A stretch of 64,000 bases of DNA from JAEUJM01 sp041908445 (GCA_041908445.1 JAYRFK010000036.1:62001-126000), one strand, 5' to 3'. Shown: positions 31,585 through 40,615, counted from the stretch's first letter. Made by a program: numbers and translations. Notes: generated by a model not told the origin, from the sequence alone.

Positions 31585-32658
31585 TCAGGAGGTGGCGGCG
31601 GGGCGGGAGGCGCAGGCCTTCCAGAGGGCGAGGTAGTTGGGGTACGTCAGCGCCGGCGTGACCCAGCCGGCGGCGACGAGCTCGTCGTGGAGCGCCGGCA
31701 GGTGGCGGAAGGGGATCCCCATGTCGACGTGGTGGGCGAGGTGCCAGCCCGTGTTGTAGGGGGCGATCCAGAAGCGGGCGGGCCAGTGCTGCTCGACGTG
31801 GTGGGTGGTCTCGCGCCGGTCGGGCGACCGGGTCATGCCGCCGTGCTCGGCGACGGCCCGCAGGCGGTTGAGCACCCGCCACACCGTCATCCACGGCGCC
31901 AGCCAGAGCAAGAGGTAGAGCTCGGGCCGGCCGACCAGGGTGAAGCCGACGAGCACGACGAGCTGCATGCCGAGGATGCGCAGGGCGAGAGGTCGGGCGG
32001 TCGGGCTGCGCACCGCGAGGAGGAGCCCCTTGAGGTTCTTCCAGCCGGAGTTGCCGACGGCGTCGCGGGTGAGCTTGCGCTGCCACGACGCCCGGGTCAC
32101 CGGGTAGCGGGCGTAGAGGGCGATGTCGGGCTCGTCGGGGCCGAGCTCGTCGCGGTGGTGGGCGAAGTGCGAGCGGCGGTAGGCGTCGAAGGGCACGAAG
32201 GCCGGGTAGGCCAGCACCCAGCGGCCGATGCCGTCGTTGGCCCAGCGCTTCGAGAACAGCAGCCGGTGGGCGGCCTCGTGGGCGAGGATCGCGTAGAGGG
32301 CGAACGCCCGGCCCATGAGCAGGAAGGCGGCGACCCACGCCAGCGGGTGGTCGAGCCACACGGCCAGGGCGATCACGCCGAAGGACTGGACCAGCACGAT
32401 GGCGACCGTGATCGCGTTGCGCACGTTCGGGATGCGCCGCAGCTCGGATCGCAGCGCGGGGACGGGCTTGCCGCCGGCCAACAGGCGGTCGGTGGGCAGC
32501 ACGTCGGGCAGCGCGCTCGCCGGCGGGACGAGGCCGGCGAGGCCGAGGGCGGCCTCCCGCTCGGCGTCGCGCGCCTTGGGGGCGTCGGCCGGGCGGTCGG
32601 GCTCCTCCGCGCCGGGGCCGGCGGGCGCGCCCTGGGTCGGCAGGTCGGTGGAGGCCAT
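31585..32658 (-). CDS. Fatty acid desaturase family protein
   Basis: The 357-residue membrane enzyme carries the three histidine boxes of diiron desaturases: HEAAH near 125-129, HFAHH near 163-167 and HLAHH near 303-307, with hydrophobic segments around 85-125 and 215-255. It probably inserts a double bond into lipid acyl chains at the cytoplasmic face. The first 60 residues are Pro/Ala/Glu-rich. It is divergent from a PaaX-type regulator 26 bases away, and the shared palindrome (32656-32687) suggests direct control. Substrate position cannot be told. Confidence 0.8.
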   Translation of the reverse strand: MASTDLPTQGAPAGPGAEEPDRPADAPKARDAEREAALGLAGLVPPASALPDVLPTDRLLAGGKPVPALRSELRRIPNVRNAITVAIVLVQSFGVIALAVWLDHPLAWVAAFLLMGRAFALYAILAHEAAHRLLFSKRWANDGIGRWVLAYPAFVPFDAYRRSHFAHHRDELGPDEPDIALYARYPVTRASWQRKLTRDAVGNSGWKNLKGLLLAVRSPTARPLALRILGMQLVVLVGFTLVGRPELYLLLWLAPWMTVWRVLNRLRAVAEHGGMTRSPDRRETTHHVEQHWPARFWIAPYNTGWHLAHHVDMGIPFRHLPALHDELVAAGWVTPALTYPNYLALWKACASRPAATS

Positions 32659-32687
32659 GTGATGACATTACAGTCTCAGATCACATG
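32656..32687. promoter_or_regulatory. Palindromic operator holding both divergent start codons
   Basis: CATGTGAT (32656-32663) and ATCACATG (32680-32687) are perfect inverted arms. The left arm contains the desaturase ATG on the minus strand, and the right arm contains the regulator ATG. Between them lie TAATGT (minus, 32670-32665; 6 bases to its ATG) and TACAGT (plus, 32669-32674), both fitting TANNNT boxes. A bound regulator would block both promoters. Confidence 0.65.
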
Positions 32688-33488
32688 ATCCAATGGCGTA
32701 ACACGGAGGCGGCGGACGAGCGGCCGCTCACCGCCCGGTCGGTGATCGCCAGCACGCTGCTCGGCACCTCGCCACCGGAGCTCCCGGGCTGGTTGCTCGT
32801 GCGGGCCGGCGCCCTCTTCGGCATCGCCGAGGGCACGGTGCGGACCGCGCTCTCGCGCATGGTCGCCGCCGGCGAGCTCACCGCCGACGACGGCACCTAC
32901 GCGCTGGCGGGCCCGCTGCTCGCCCGCCAGGCCCGCCAGGACGAGAGCCGGCGCGCGGTGGTCGCCCCCACGGCCTGGGACGGTGGCTGGTCCATGGCCG
33001 TCGTGCACGGCGACCCCCGCTCCGCCGCCCAGCGGGGCGAGCTCCGGGCCGCGGCCACCGCGCTGCGTCTCGCCGAGCTGCGCGAGGGGGTGTGGCTGCG
33101 CCCCGACAACCTCGACACGGACCGCCTGCCGGCGTCGTCGGCGGTGCTCGCCGCCCAGTGCGCCCGCCTCACCGCCCGTCCCGACGAGCCCGACCCGGCG
33201 GCCCTCGCCGCCCGGCTCTGGGACCTGGCCGCTTGGGCCGACCGGGCCGCCGCCCTGCGGGTCCGCATGGACGGGGTCGTCGCCGCCCTCGAGGCCGGCG
33301 ACACCGACGCCCTCGCCCCCGGGTTCGTGCTCTCGGCCTCGGTCCTGCGCCTCACCCAGGCCGACCCCCTCCTGCCCGATGCACTCCTGCCGACGGGCTG
33401 GCCCGGTGCCGCCCTGCGGGCGGAGTACGACCGCTACGACGCCGCCTACCAGTCCCTGCTCCGCGCCTGGTTCCGCTCCCAGCGCTGA
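32685..33488 (+). CDS. PaaX-family transcriptional regulator
   Basis: The 267-residue protein matches the PaaX layout: an N-terminal winged-helix (GALFGIAEGTVRTALSRMVAAGEL, given as GIAEGTVRTALSRM near 45-58), a central domain (DESRRAVVAPTAWDGGW then RLAELREGVWLRPDNL) and a helical C-terminal domain. PaaX senses phenylacetyl-CoA in enterics; other members bind other acyl-CoAs, and control of a desaturase would fit an acyl-CoA ligand. It probably represses itself and the desaturase through the palindrome that contains its own start codon. Confidence 0.78.
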   Translation: MIQWRNTEAADERPLTARSVIASTLLGTSPPELPGWLLVRAGALFGIAEGTVRTALSRMVAAGELTADDGTYALAGPLLARQARQDESRRAVVAPTAWDGGWSMAVVHGDPRSAAQRGELRAAATALRLAELREGVWLRPDNLDTDRLPASSAVLAAQCARLTARPDEPDPAALAARLWDLAAWADRAAALRVRMDGVVAALEAGDTDALAPGFVLSASVLRLTQADPLLPDALLPTGWPGAALRAEYDRYDAAYQSLLRAWFRSQR

Positions 33489-33521
33489 CCCCCCGTGGGG
33501 CGCCGCCGGTAGCGTGAGCGG

Positions 33522-34241
33522 GTGCCCGAGGACCGCCTGTACTTCCGCCAACTGCTCGCCGGCCGCGACTTCGCCACCACGGATCCGCTGGCCCGACAGA
33601 TGGTGAACTTCGTCTACCTCGTCGGTGATCGCGAGACCGGTGAGGCCGTCGTGATCGACCCGGCCTACGACGTCGACGGGCTGCTCGACCTGCTCGCCGC
33701 CGACGACATGCGCCTCGTCGGGGCCCTCGCCACCCACTACCACCCCGACCACGTGGGCGGGGACATGATGGGCTACTCGATCCAGGGCGTGGCGGCGCTG
33801 CTCGAGCGCACGTCGGTGCCGATCCACGTACAGGCCGACGAGGCCGTCTGGGTGCAGCGGGTCACCGGCGCCGCGGACAAGGACCTCGTCCAGCACCAGA
33901 GCGGCGACGTCGTCCAGGTCGGCGAGATCCCGATCGAGCTCATCCACACGCCGGGGCACACCCCGGGCAGCCAGTGCTTCCTCGTCGACAACCGCCTCGT
34001 CGCCGGCGACACCCTCTTCCTCGAGGGCTGCGGCCGCACCGACCTGCCCGGCGGCGACCCGGCGGCGCTCTACGAGAGCCTCACCCAGAAGCTGGCCAAG
34101 GTGCCCGACGACGCCACCCTGTTCCCCGGCCACCTCTACTCCATGGACCCGTCGGCGTCGATGGGCGACACCCGGGCCCACAACTTCGTGTTCCGCCCCC
34201 GCAACCAGCGCGAGTTCCTGATGATGCTGGGCGCCGGCTGA
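33522..34241 (+). CDS. Metallo-beta-lactamase-fold hydrolase
   Basis: The GTG at 33522 gives 239 residues. It has the metal-binding THYHPDHVGGD motif near 74-84, a second ligand in HTPGHTPGS near 144-152, and LVAGDTLFLEG near 163-173. The THxHxDH plus single-metal spacing is like glyoxalase II and persulfide dioxygenase (ETHE1-like) enzymes; either hydrolysis of a thioester or oxidation of a persulfide is possible. A small gene follows 5 bases after. Confidence 0.75.
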   Translation: MPEDRLYFRQLLAGRDFATTDPLARQMVNFVYLVGDRETGEAVVIDPAYDVDGLLDLLAADDMRLVGALATHYHPDHVGGDMMGYSIQGVAALLERTSVPIHVQADEAVWVQRVTGAADKDLVQHQSGDVVQVGEIPIELIHTPGHTPGSQCFLVDNRLVAGDTLFLEGCGRTDLPGGDPAALYESLTQKLAKVPDDATLFPGHLYSMDPSASMGDTRAHNFVFRPRNQREFLMMLGAG

Positions 34242-34246
34242 GCGCC

Positions 34247-34465
34247 GTGAACCTCGACAACGTCGCCCTCTCGCCCGGCACCCAGGGGCTCGTGGCCGGC
34301 CTGATCGCGCTGCAGCAGGCCAACGGCATCGACTTCGACACCGCCGTCGCCCGGGTGCGGGCCACAGCCGAGGCCGGCCCGCTCCTGGTGGCCAACCCCG
34401 GCTGGGACGAGGTCATCGCGATGCTCCGCTGGTTCGCCACGCCCCCGGCACCGCCCACCGCCTGA
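34247..34465 (+). CDS. Small hypothetical protein downstream of the MBL-fold enzyme
   Basis: The GTG at 34247 opens 72 residues with strongly GC-ending codons, as in true genes here. The product is helical (GLVAGLIALQQANGID then FDTAVARVRATAEAG) and ends in a proline-rich tail. There is no motif. It lies 5 bases after the hydrolase, in one transcript. Confidence 0.5.
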   Translation: MNLDNVALSPGTQGLVAGLIALQQANGIDFDTAVARVRATAEAGPLLVANPGWDEVIAMLRWFATPPAPPTA

Positions 34466-34472
34466 CCACCCC

Positions 34473-34559
34473 TTCTGGTCACGGAAACGCGTCGTCAGGT
34501 TCATGCGACGGTCGTCGGGCTCGGCGGCGCGCTCAGACCTCGCGTTTCCGTAACCAGAA
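34473..34559. terminator. Bidirectional hairpin, TTCTGGT type
   Basis: The arms TTCTGGT-C-ACGGAAACGCG and CGCGTTTCCGT-A-ACCAGAA pair with one mismatch. The loop is long (about 49 bases). It lies between convergent genes ending at 34465 and 34606. The outer arms match those of the hairpin at 31516. Confidence 0.55.
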
Positions 34560-34605
34560 CGAGGGCCGGACGGGGGAGGTGCGAGCGATGAGGCGATGAG
34601 GGGGG

Positions 34606-35265
34606 TCAGGTGGGGGTGAGGCCGGCCACCCACGCCTCGAGGGCGTCGAGCAGCGCCGCCGCGGTCCACGCGCCCCGGGCGCCGGGACGGCGGACGAGGT
34701 AGTCGGCGACGGTGGCGTCGTCGAGGCCGTGGGCGTCTCGCAGGCCCTCGGCCAGCATGTGCAGGTAGCCGACGACGGGGGCGGCGGTCGGGTTGGCGGC
34801 CATCGGCGCCGGGTGGGTGAAGGTGACCATGGGCAGGTCGCCGCGCTCGCCGACGACCACCGCGAGGTCGTAGCGACCGGGGCCGACCGACACCCGGCCG
34901 TCCCGCCCGAGGGCATCCCAGTCGATCGCCACGTGGTCGCGCTTGGACTCCTGGGCCACGAGGTCCTCGAACTGCTCGCCGGTGATCACGTAGCCGCGGG
35001 CGTAGGTCCGCTCGCCGCCGGCGTGGGGCTCGTGGTCGAGGAAGGCCACGCCGCCGCCCCACACCCGCGACTCTCCCGAGAAGTACAGCGGCAAGGCGAG
35101 GTCGAGGGCGGCGTCGGCCCGGGGCGGCGAGGTGTCCCGGCACCCGCGGTCGGCCCGGCGCCCGCCCGGCATCCGTCCGCCCTCGAGGTAGGACAGGAAG
35201 CGGGCCCGGTGGAGGTTGGACCCGTAGCTGACGTACCAGACGAGGGCAGGCGGGCCGCCGCGCAC
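34606..35265 (-). CDS. Gamma-glutamylcyclotransferase-like protein
   Basis: The 219-residue protein starts with VWYVSYGSNL (near 9-18), the glycine loop of the GGCT/BtrG fold, followed by LALPLYFSGESRVWGGG and YARGYVITGEQFEDLV. The catalytic Glu expected in the fold could be that in GEQFED. Family members cleave gamma-glutamyl peptides or act on related amides; this one is longer than the minimal domain. It is divergent from the PLP enzyme by 22 bases. Confidence 0.6.
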   Translation of the reverse strand: MRGGPPALVWYVSYGSNLHRARFLSYLEGGRMPGGRRADRGCRDTSPPRADAALDLALPLYFSGESRVWGGGVAFLDHEPHAGGERTYARGYVITGEQFEDLVAQESKRDHVAIDWDALGRDGRVSVGPGRYDLAVVVGERGDLPMVTFTHPAPMAANPTAAPVVGYLHMLAEGLRDAHGLDDATVADYLVRRPGARGAWTAAALLDALEAWVAGLTPT

Positions 35266-35287
35266 GGGCGCAGCCTACGGTGGCCCG

Positions 35288-36268
35288 ATGGCCGAGCCCG
35301 CCGCCACGCCGCGCCTGCCCCTCGCGCACCTGCCCACGCCGGCGGTGCCCGCCGACCGGCTCGCCGCCGCGCTGGGGCTGCCCGAGGGGTCGCTCTGGAT
35401 CAAGCACGACGACCTGACCGGCATCGCCGGCGGCGGCAACAAGGTGCGCAAGCTCGAGCACCTCGCCGCCGCGGCGCTGGCCGAGGGCGCCGACACCCTC
35501 GTCACCGGTGGCGGGCGGCAGAGCAACCACGTCCGGCTCACCGCGGCCGTCGCCAACCGCACGGGCCTCGCCGCCACCGTCGTCCTGGCCAGCGACCGAC
35601 CCGAGCGGCCGACCGGCAACGTGGTCCTCGACGAGGTGCTCGGTCCCGAGCTCGTCTGGGCGGGCGACCTCGCCTACTACGACCTCGAGGACGCCATCAC
35701 GGCCACCGCCGCTCGCCTCGCCGCCGAGGGGCGCCGGCCCTACGCCATCCCCGTGGGCGGCGCCTCCGCGGTGGGCGCCCTCGGGTACGTGGGGGCCGCC
35801 GACGAGATCGACGCCCAGGTCCCCGGCGAGCCGATCGTGGTGGTGGCCGACGGCTCGGGCGGCACCCACGCCGGCCTGGTCGCCGGGTTCGGGGATCACG
35901 GCCGCGTGATCGGCGTCGACGTCGGCACCCGCCCCGACCTCGACGACGCGGTTCCGGCGATGGCCGCCGAGACCGCGGCGCTGGCGGGTCGGCCGGCGCC
36001 CGTGGGCGCCGTGCAGGTCGACCACGACCGGATCGGCCCGGGCTACGGCGCCCCCAGCGACGCCTGCCGGGAGGCCCTCGACCTGGCCGCCCGCCACGAG
36101 GCGGTCCTGCTCGACCCCGTCTACACGGGCAAGGGCTTGGCCGGCCTGGTCGCCGCCGTGCGCGACGGCCGCATCGACGGCACCCGCCCCGCCGTCTTCC
36201 TCCACACCGGCGGCCTGCCGGCGCTGTTCAGCCCCCGCTACGCCGACTGGGTCCGCACCCGCCCCTGA
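35288..36268 (+). CDS. PLP-dependent D-cysteine desulfhydrase / ACC deaminase family enzyme
   Basis: The 326-residue fold-type II PLP enzyme has IKHDDLTGIAGGGNKVRKLE near 36-55, with the Schiff-base lysine in GGNKVRK, followed by GGGRQSNHVRLTAA and VADGSGGTHAGLVAGF (phosphate loop GSGGTHAG). The motif set fits D-cysteine desulfhydrase (pyruvate, sulfide and ammonia from D-cysteine) better than 1-aminocyclopropane-1-carboxylate deaminase, but the two are easily confused. It is cytoplasmic. A hairpin follows the gene. Confidence 0.75.
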   Translation: MAEPAATPRLPLAHLPTPAVPADRLAAALGLPEGSLWIKHDDLTGIAGGGNKVRKLEHLAAAALAEGADTLVTGGGRQSNHVRLTAAVANRTGLAATVVLASDRPERPTGNVVLDEVLGPELVWAGDLAYYDLEDAITATAARLAAEGRRPYAIPVGGASAVGALGYVGAADEIDAQVPGEPIVVVADGSGGTHAGLVAGFGDHGRVIGVDVGTRPDLDDAVPAMAAETAALAGRPAPVGAVQVDHDRIGPGYGAPSDACREALDLAARHEAVLLDPVYTGKGLAGLVAAVRDGRIDGTRPAVFLHTGGLPALFSPRYADWVRTRP

Positions 36269-36287
36269 TCCGCCGCCTCCGACGGAA

Positions 36288-36310
36288 CGACCCCGACGGC
36301 ATCGGGGTCG
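36288..36310 (+). terminator. Hairpin after the PLP enzyme gene
   Basis: A perfect 9-bp stem CGACCCCGA / TCGGGGTCG with a 5-base loop lies 19 bases after the stop and before the DivIVA-like gene. Confidence 0.65.
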
Positions 36311-36406
36311 CGCTCGTAGTCCGTATGGCCCAGATCCGTCCTCAAGGTCGCCGCACTGCTGCCGACGAATCAGAGGAGAACGGCCAACGCCCCTGAGGAG
36401 CGACGG

Positions 36407-37285
36407 ATGTCCGACCACGCTGTGCCCGCCCCGATCGCCGACGAGCGGACCCGACGGATCTTCGGCGACCTCACCTTCAGCACGGCCAAGAAGGGGTTCG
36501 ACCCGGCCGAGGTCACCGCCTTCCTCGTCAACGCCAGCGGCGCCGTCGAGCGCATGCTCGCCCGCCTCAAGAGCGCCGAGCAGCGGGCCGCCGCCGCGGA
36601 GGAGCGGGTCACCGCCCTCGAGTCGCGGGCGCTCGCCCCGGCCACGCCCACCGCCCCGGCGGTCCCTCCGGTGCCCGGCCACCTCGGCGCGAACGGTGAG
36701 GACAACAGCGTCCTGCTCGACCGCACCCTCGCCCTGGCCGAGAAGACGGCGATCGCGGCCGTCGCCGACGCCCGCAACCGGGCCCAGGCCATCCTCACCG
36801 AGGCCCAGGACCAGGCCCGCCAGTACTTCGCCAGTGAGCGGGCGGCCATCGCCACCGAGTGGGAGCGCCTCCAGAACGAGGCAGGCCAGCTCGAGACGCT
36901 GCGCCTCGCCGTCGCCGCCGAGACGATGGCCCTCGAGGGCGTGCGCTCGCAGCTGCGGGCCCGCGTCGCGGCCACGGCCCAGGAGCTGGCCGCCATCTCG
37001 GACAACCCCGACCTTCTGCACTACGCGATCAGCCAGACCCGCGTCGAGGCCCCCGCGCCGCCGCCCCCGCCCGTCGAGGCCATCGAGGCGCCCGAGGACC
37101 CGGCCCTGCCCAGCGGGGTCCACGTCGACGCCATCCCCGCCTCGTCGGTCGCCTCCCACGAGAAGAGCTTCCAGGCCGGTTGGGAGCACGAGGCCGAGGA
37201 CCACACCGCCGACGAGGCCTTCGAGCGCTTCTTCAGCGACGACGTGGAGCCCGAGCCCACCCAGCAGTGGATCCTCGCCGGCTGA
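36407..37285 (+). CDS. DivIVA-domain coiled-coil protein
   Basis: The 292-residue protein has a DivIVA-type start after a short lead (FSTAKKGFDPAEVTAFLVNAS near 25-45). A coiled coil follows (about 45-70, and again 100-200 with EAQDQARQYFASERAAI). After that come a proline-rich linker and an acidic tail. DivIVA proteins mark curved membranes and poles and organise growth or division. The N-terminal membrane-binding Lys/Phe pair seems kept. The segment between the two coils is Pro/Ala-rich. Exact partner unknown. The ATG follows GAGGAGCG. Confidence 0.65.
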   Translation: MSDHAVPAPIADERTRRIFGDLTFSTAKKGFDPAEVTAFLVNASGAVERMLARLKSAEQRAAAAEERVTALESRALAPATPTAPAVPPVPGHLGANGEDNSVLLDRTLALAEKTAIAAVADARNRAQAILTEAQDQARQYFASERAAIATEWERLQNEAGQLETLRLAVAAETMALEGVRSQLRARVAATAQELAAISDNPDLLHYAISQTRVEAPAPPPPPVEAIEAPEDPALPSGVHVDAIPASSVASHEKSFQAGWEHEAEDHTADEAFERFFSDDVEPEPTQQWILAG

Positions 37286-37325
37286 TCCCGGTCGGCTGAG
37301 CCCCGCTCGACCCCCTGACCCACCG

Positions 37326-37374
37326 TTCCTCCAGCAGGAACGCGCGGTTCCACCTTCCGTTCCTGCTGGAGGAA
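37326..37374. terminator. Bidirectional hairpin, CCAGCAGGAACG type
   Basis: The perfect 17-bp arms TTCCTCCAGCAGGAACG / CGTTCCTGCTGGAGGAA have a 15-base loop. It lies between the convergent DivIVA-like and hydrolase genes. The left arm is nearly identical to that of the hairpin at 49354-49398. Confidence 0.7.
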
Positions 37375-37390
37375 TGGGGGCGGGGCGACG

Positions 37391-38239
37391 TCAGCCGAGG
37401 AGCTGCTCGATGGTGTCGCGCACCTGCGCCCACGCCGGGCTGTCGGGCTCCAGCACCGTGAAGTGGTTGGCGTCGGGCTGCACGGTCAGGGTGGCGTCGT
37501 CGCCCGCCGCCGTCGCCGCGTTGACGTAGGCCTCGTTGTCGGAGAGCGGCACCACGTTGTCGATGGCACCGTGGAAGAGACGCTGCGGCACGCCGAGGGG
37601 GACCAGGGCGAGTGGTGAGAACCGGTCGTAGCGGCCCGGCGCCTCGTCGGGCGGGGCGCCCACCACGAACGCGCAGGTGCCCTCCAGGGCGCCGTCGCGG
37701 GCGCCGCCCGCGAGGTCGGTGACGGGGGCGAGCCCGACGACGGCGCTCGGGAGCAGGGCGGGGTCGGCGCCGACCGTGCCGGCCGGTAGGCGGTCGCGCG
37801 CCGCCGCCCAGAGCGCCAGCTGGCCGCCGGCGGAGTGGCCCACGAACACGACCTGGTCGGTGTCCAGCTCGAGCTCCTCGGCGCGGGCCGCGAGGTCGTC
37901 GACGGCCGCGGCGACGTCCTCGAACGTGCCGGGGAAGCCGCCGCCGTCCTCGCCGAGCCGGCGGTACTCGATGTTCCAGACGGCGATGTCCTGGTCGACC
38001 AGGTCGCGGGCGATGTCGCGCATGAGGGTGCGGTCGGTGCTCTCCGCCCACGACCCGCCGTGGATCATCACGACCACGGGCCACGGCCCGACCCCGCCGG
38101 GTCGCCAGAGCTCCGAGAACTGCGAGGGGGCGGACCCGTAGTCGAAGCGCTCGGGCCCGTCGTCGTCGAAGAGACCGCACGACGTGGCCAGCAGCGCGAG
38201 CGCGGCGGCGATCACCAGGAACGCCCGGCGGCCTCTCAT
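37391..38239 (-). CDS. Alpha/beta hydrolase lipoprotein (carboxylesterase-like)
   Basis: The ATG at 38239 gives 282 residues with a lipoprotein signal peptide: MRGRR, a hydrophobic stretch and lipobox LLATSC (Cys near 22). Then follow the oxyanion motif MIHGGSW, the nucleophile elbow GHSAGG (Ser near 137) and a late His in NHFTVLE. The HGG plus GxSxG order is that of hormone-sensitive-lipase-like esterases (BD-FAE/alpha-beta hydrolase 3). It should be anchored outside the membrane. It is divergent from the penicillin-binding protein. Confidence 0.75.
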   Translation of the reverse strand: MRGRRAFLVIAAALALLATSCGLFDDDGPERFDYGSAPSQFSELWRPGGVGPWPVVVMIHGGSWAESTDRTLMRDIARDLVDQDIAVWNIEYRRLGEDGGGFPGTFEDVAAAVDDLAARAEELELDTDQVVFVGHSAGGQLALWAAARDRLPAGTVGADPALLPSAVVGLAPVTDLAGGARDGALEGTCAFVVGAPPDEAPGRYDRFSPLALVPLGVPQRLFHGAIDNVVPLSDNEAYVNAATAAGDDATLTVQPDANHFTVLEPDSPAWAQVRDTIEQLLG

Positions 38240-38368
38240 CGGGCGGACGGTAGCGGTGCCGTAGCACCGAAACCCCGCGCTCACGCGGACCATCGAGCGT
38301 CCGCGACCGTTAGCATCCGTCACCCAACGTGGCCGGCGTCGCCGGGCCGCGTAGCGCGAGGACGGACG

Positions 38369-40108
38369 ATGGGCGAGCCACAGGCACCACCGGGGAACCG
38401 GGCTGCAGCACCACCGCGAGCCGCCTCGTCCGGCGCGCCCGGGCCGCGCCCCGTCGGTCCGCCGCGTGTCGTCCTCGCCCTCGCAGTGGTCACCGTGCTC
38501 GTCATGGGCTTCCTCGTCGTCCGCAGCGTGTCGTCGTCGGGCGGTCCTACCCACCTCCCGGAGGCGGATGCGTACCTGGCGGCCTGGGGCGAGGGTGACC
38601 TCGAGGCCATGGCCGCCCTGGTGCTCGAGCCGCCGCCGACCTTCGCCGCCGTCCACCAGCAGATGACCGCCGCCCTCCAGGTGCGGGAGGCCGTCTACGA
38701 GCCGGGCGGGGCCACCATCGACGGCGACCGCGCCGTCGTGCCCTTCACCGCGGACCTCACCCTCGCCGGCCTCGGCGTGTGGCGATACGACGACGAGCTC
38801 CGCCTCGTACGGGCAGACGACGAGTGGCGGGTCGACTGGTCGCCGGCCACGCTCCATCCCGACATGGTCGAAGGCGAGCGCTTCGCCCGCACCCGCACGG
38901 CACCGACTCGTGCCGCGATCGTCGACCGCAACGGGCTCCCGCTCGCACCGGAGACCGCGCCGCTGATCGTCGGCACCACGGGCCCCGCCACCGCCGAGCA
39001 GGCGGCGGCGCTCGGCCCCTTCGTGGAGGCCGGCGACACCATCGGCACCCAGGGGCTCCAGGCCCGGTACAACGACGTGCTGTCCGGCGAGCCGTCGGGC
39101 CAGGTGCAGCTGCTCGGGCCCGACAACGTCCCCGAGGTCATCCACGTCTTCGAGGGGGCGCCCGGCGACCCGCTCGTCACCACCATCGACCCGGTGATCC
39201 AGGCCGCGGCCGAGAACGCGATCTCGGTGGCGTCGGGGCCGGCCGCCTTCGTCGCCATCGAGCCGTCGACGGGGGAGGTCCTGGCGGTCGCCAACAACCC
39301 GAGCGACGGCCTCAACCGTCCGATCAGCGGCTCGTACCCGCCGGGGTCGACCTTCAAGGTCGTCACCGCGAGCGCACTGCTCGGTGTCGGGGTGGACCCG
39401 GACGTGAACGTCTCGTGCCCGGCGACCGCGAACGGCTTCGGGAACTTCGCCGGCGAGGCCTTCGGCACCATCCCGTTCCGCGAGGCCTTCTACCGGTCGT
39501 GCAACACCGCGTTCATCATCCAGGCGGGACTGCTCCCGGACGGCGCGCTGCAGGCCTCGGCCGACCAGTTCGGCTTCAACGTCGCCTACGACATCGGCAT
39601 CGACAGCGTCGGCGGCAGCTTCCCCGAGCCCGAGACCCAGGCCGACCTGCTCGCGGCCAGCATCGGGCAGGGTAAGGTCACCGCCAGCCCGCTGCACATG
39701 GCCAGCGTCGCCGCGGCGGTGAAGTCCGGTGCGTGGCGGGCCCCCACCCTGATCCACGGCGACCAGGCGCCGGAGCGCCCCGAGCCCGTGCCGATCGACG
39801 ACGAGATCCGCGACACCCTCGACGAGATGATGCACCAGGTCGTCACCGTCGGCACCGGCACGAACGCGGCGGTACCGGGCCGCGACGTGGGGGGCAAGAC
39901 GGGCACCGCGGAGTTCGGACCCGAGGACCCGCCCGAGACCCACGCCTGGTTCATCGGCTTCTCGGAGGACATCGCCTTCGCCTGCCTGGTCGAGGGCGGC
40001 GGCTCCGGGGGCTCGGCGGCGGCGCCGCTCGCCGCCCGCTTCGTGGCGGCCACGCCGGCGCCGCCCCCACCGACCACCACGACGACCGCGGGTGACGACG
40101 GGGACTGA
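38369..40108 (+). CDS. Penicillin-binding protein (class B-like transpeptidase)
   Basis: The ATG at 38369 gives 579 residues: a Pro/Ala-rich cytoplasmic start, one membrane helix (about 33-52), an NTF2-like MecA-N domain (about 65-165), a short linker and a transpeptidase domain with S327-x-x-K330 (GSTFK), S377-C-N379 and K510-T-G512 (GGKTGTAE). It cross-links peptidoglycan at the outer face. The gene layout resembles PBP2a/MecA-type class B enzymes, with a low-complexity Pro/Thr tail. A CGGTGC/GCACCG hairpin occurs in the promoter region near 38250. Confidence 0.82.
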   Translation: MGEPQAPPGNRAAAPPRAASSGAPGPRPVGPPRVVLALAVVTVLVMGFLVVRSVSSSGGPTHLPEADAYLAAWGEGDLEAMAALVLEPPPTFAAVHQQMTAALQVREAVYEPGGATIDGDRAVVPFTADLTLAGLGVWRYDDELRLVRADDEWRVDWSPATLHPDMVEGERFARTRTAPTRAAIVDRNGLPLAPETAPLIVGTTGPATAEQAAALGPFVEAGDTIGTQGLQARYNDVLSGEPSGQVQLLGPDNVPEVIHVFEGAPGDPLVTTIDPVIQAAAENAISVASGPAAFVAIEPSTGEVLAVANNPSDGLNRPISGSYPPGSTFKVVTASALLGVGVDPDVNVSCPATANGFGNFAGEAFGTIPFREAFYRSCNTAFIIQAGLLPDGALQASADQFGFNVAYDIGIDSVGGSFPEPETQADLLAASIGQGKVTASPLHMASVAAAVKSGAWRAPTLIHGDQAPERPEPVPIDDEIRDTLDEMMHQVVTVGTGTNAAVPGRDVGGKTGTAEFGPEDPPETHAWFIGFSEDIAFACLVEGGGSGGSAAAPLAARFVAATPAPPPPTTTTTAGDDGD

Positions 40109-40219
40109 GCGCGCCGCCGGTCCGCACCCGGGCCGGCGTCTCTCGGTGCGGTCCCTGCGCCGCGCGGGTCGACGGGCGAGACTGACGATCGTGTCCCCTT
40201 CTCCCCGGTCGCGCCCCTG

Positions 40220-40603
40220 ATGGCCGCGACCCCGTGCGCCCCGTGGTGCCACCTCGGCGCGGCCACGCGCGCCGGCGAGGACGGCAACGCCCAGCAGGGC
40301 CTGCGCCTCAGCCCCGAGGTGTCCTGCGGCCAGGGCTGCCAGCCCGCGTTCACCGTGGCGTGGCTCTGCCTCGGCGCCGACAACGTCGACTGGCGCTCCG
40401 GCTTCTCGGGCAACACCTACCAGCCGCTGCGGATCATCGACCCCGCCCGGCCCGCCAAGGTCCAGGTGACGGCGACGGTGACCGTGTCCTGCTCGCCCGA
40501 CGCGAGTGCGGCGCAGTGCTCCACGACGTGGCTGGTGGGCTGGGACGCCGGCCCCGTCCTGCACTCCATCACCGAGCTCGACTCGACCTGCCCCGGCGCC
40601 TGA
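40220..40603 (+). CDS. Cysteine-containing hypothetical protein
   Basis: The 127-residue frame has almost exclusively G/C third positions, as in true genes here. It begins MAATPCAPWCHLGAATRAGE and contains seven or more cysteines, without a clear signal peptide. No family recognised. It lies between the penicillin-binding protein and a convergent DUF3039 gene. The start is uncertain. Confidence 0.5.
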   Translation: MAATPCAPWCHLGAATRAGEDGNAQQGLRLSPEVSCGQGCQPAFTVAWLCLGADNVDWRSGFSGNTYQPLRIIDPARPAKVQVTATVTVSCSPDASAAQCSTTWLVGWDAGPVLHSITELDSTCPGA

Positions 40604-40615
40604 GCGCCGTCGGCC

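Noticed and set aside
38240..40564. Long minus-strand frame opposite the penicillin-binding protein gene
   Set aside because: The plus strand carries all three transpeptidase motifs in order; the minus frame continues into the hydrolase gene only because stop codons are rare at this GC.
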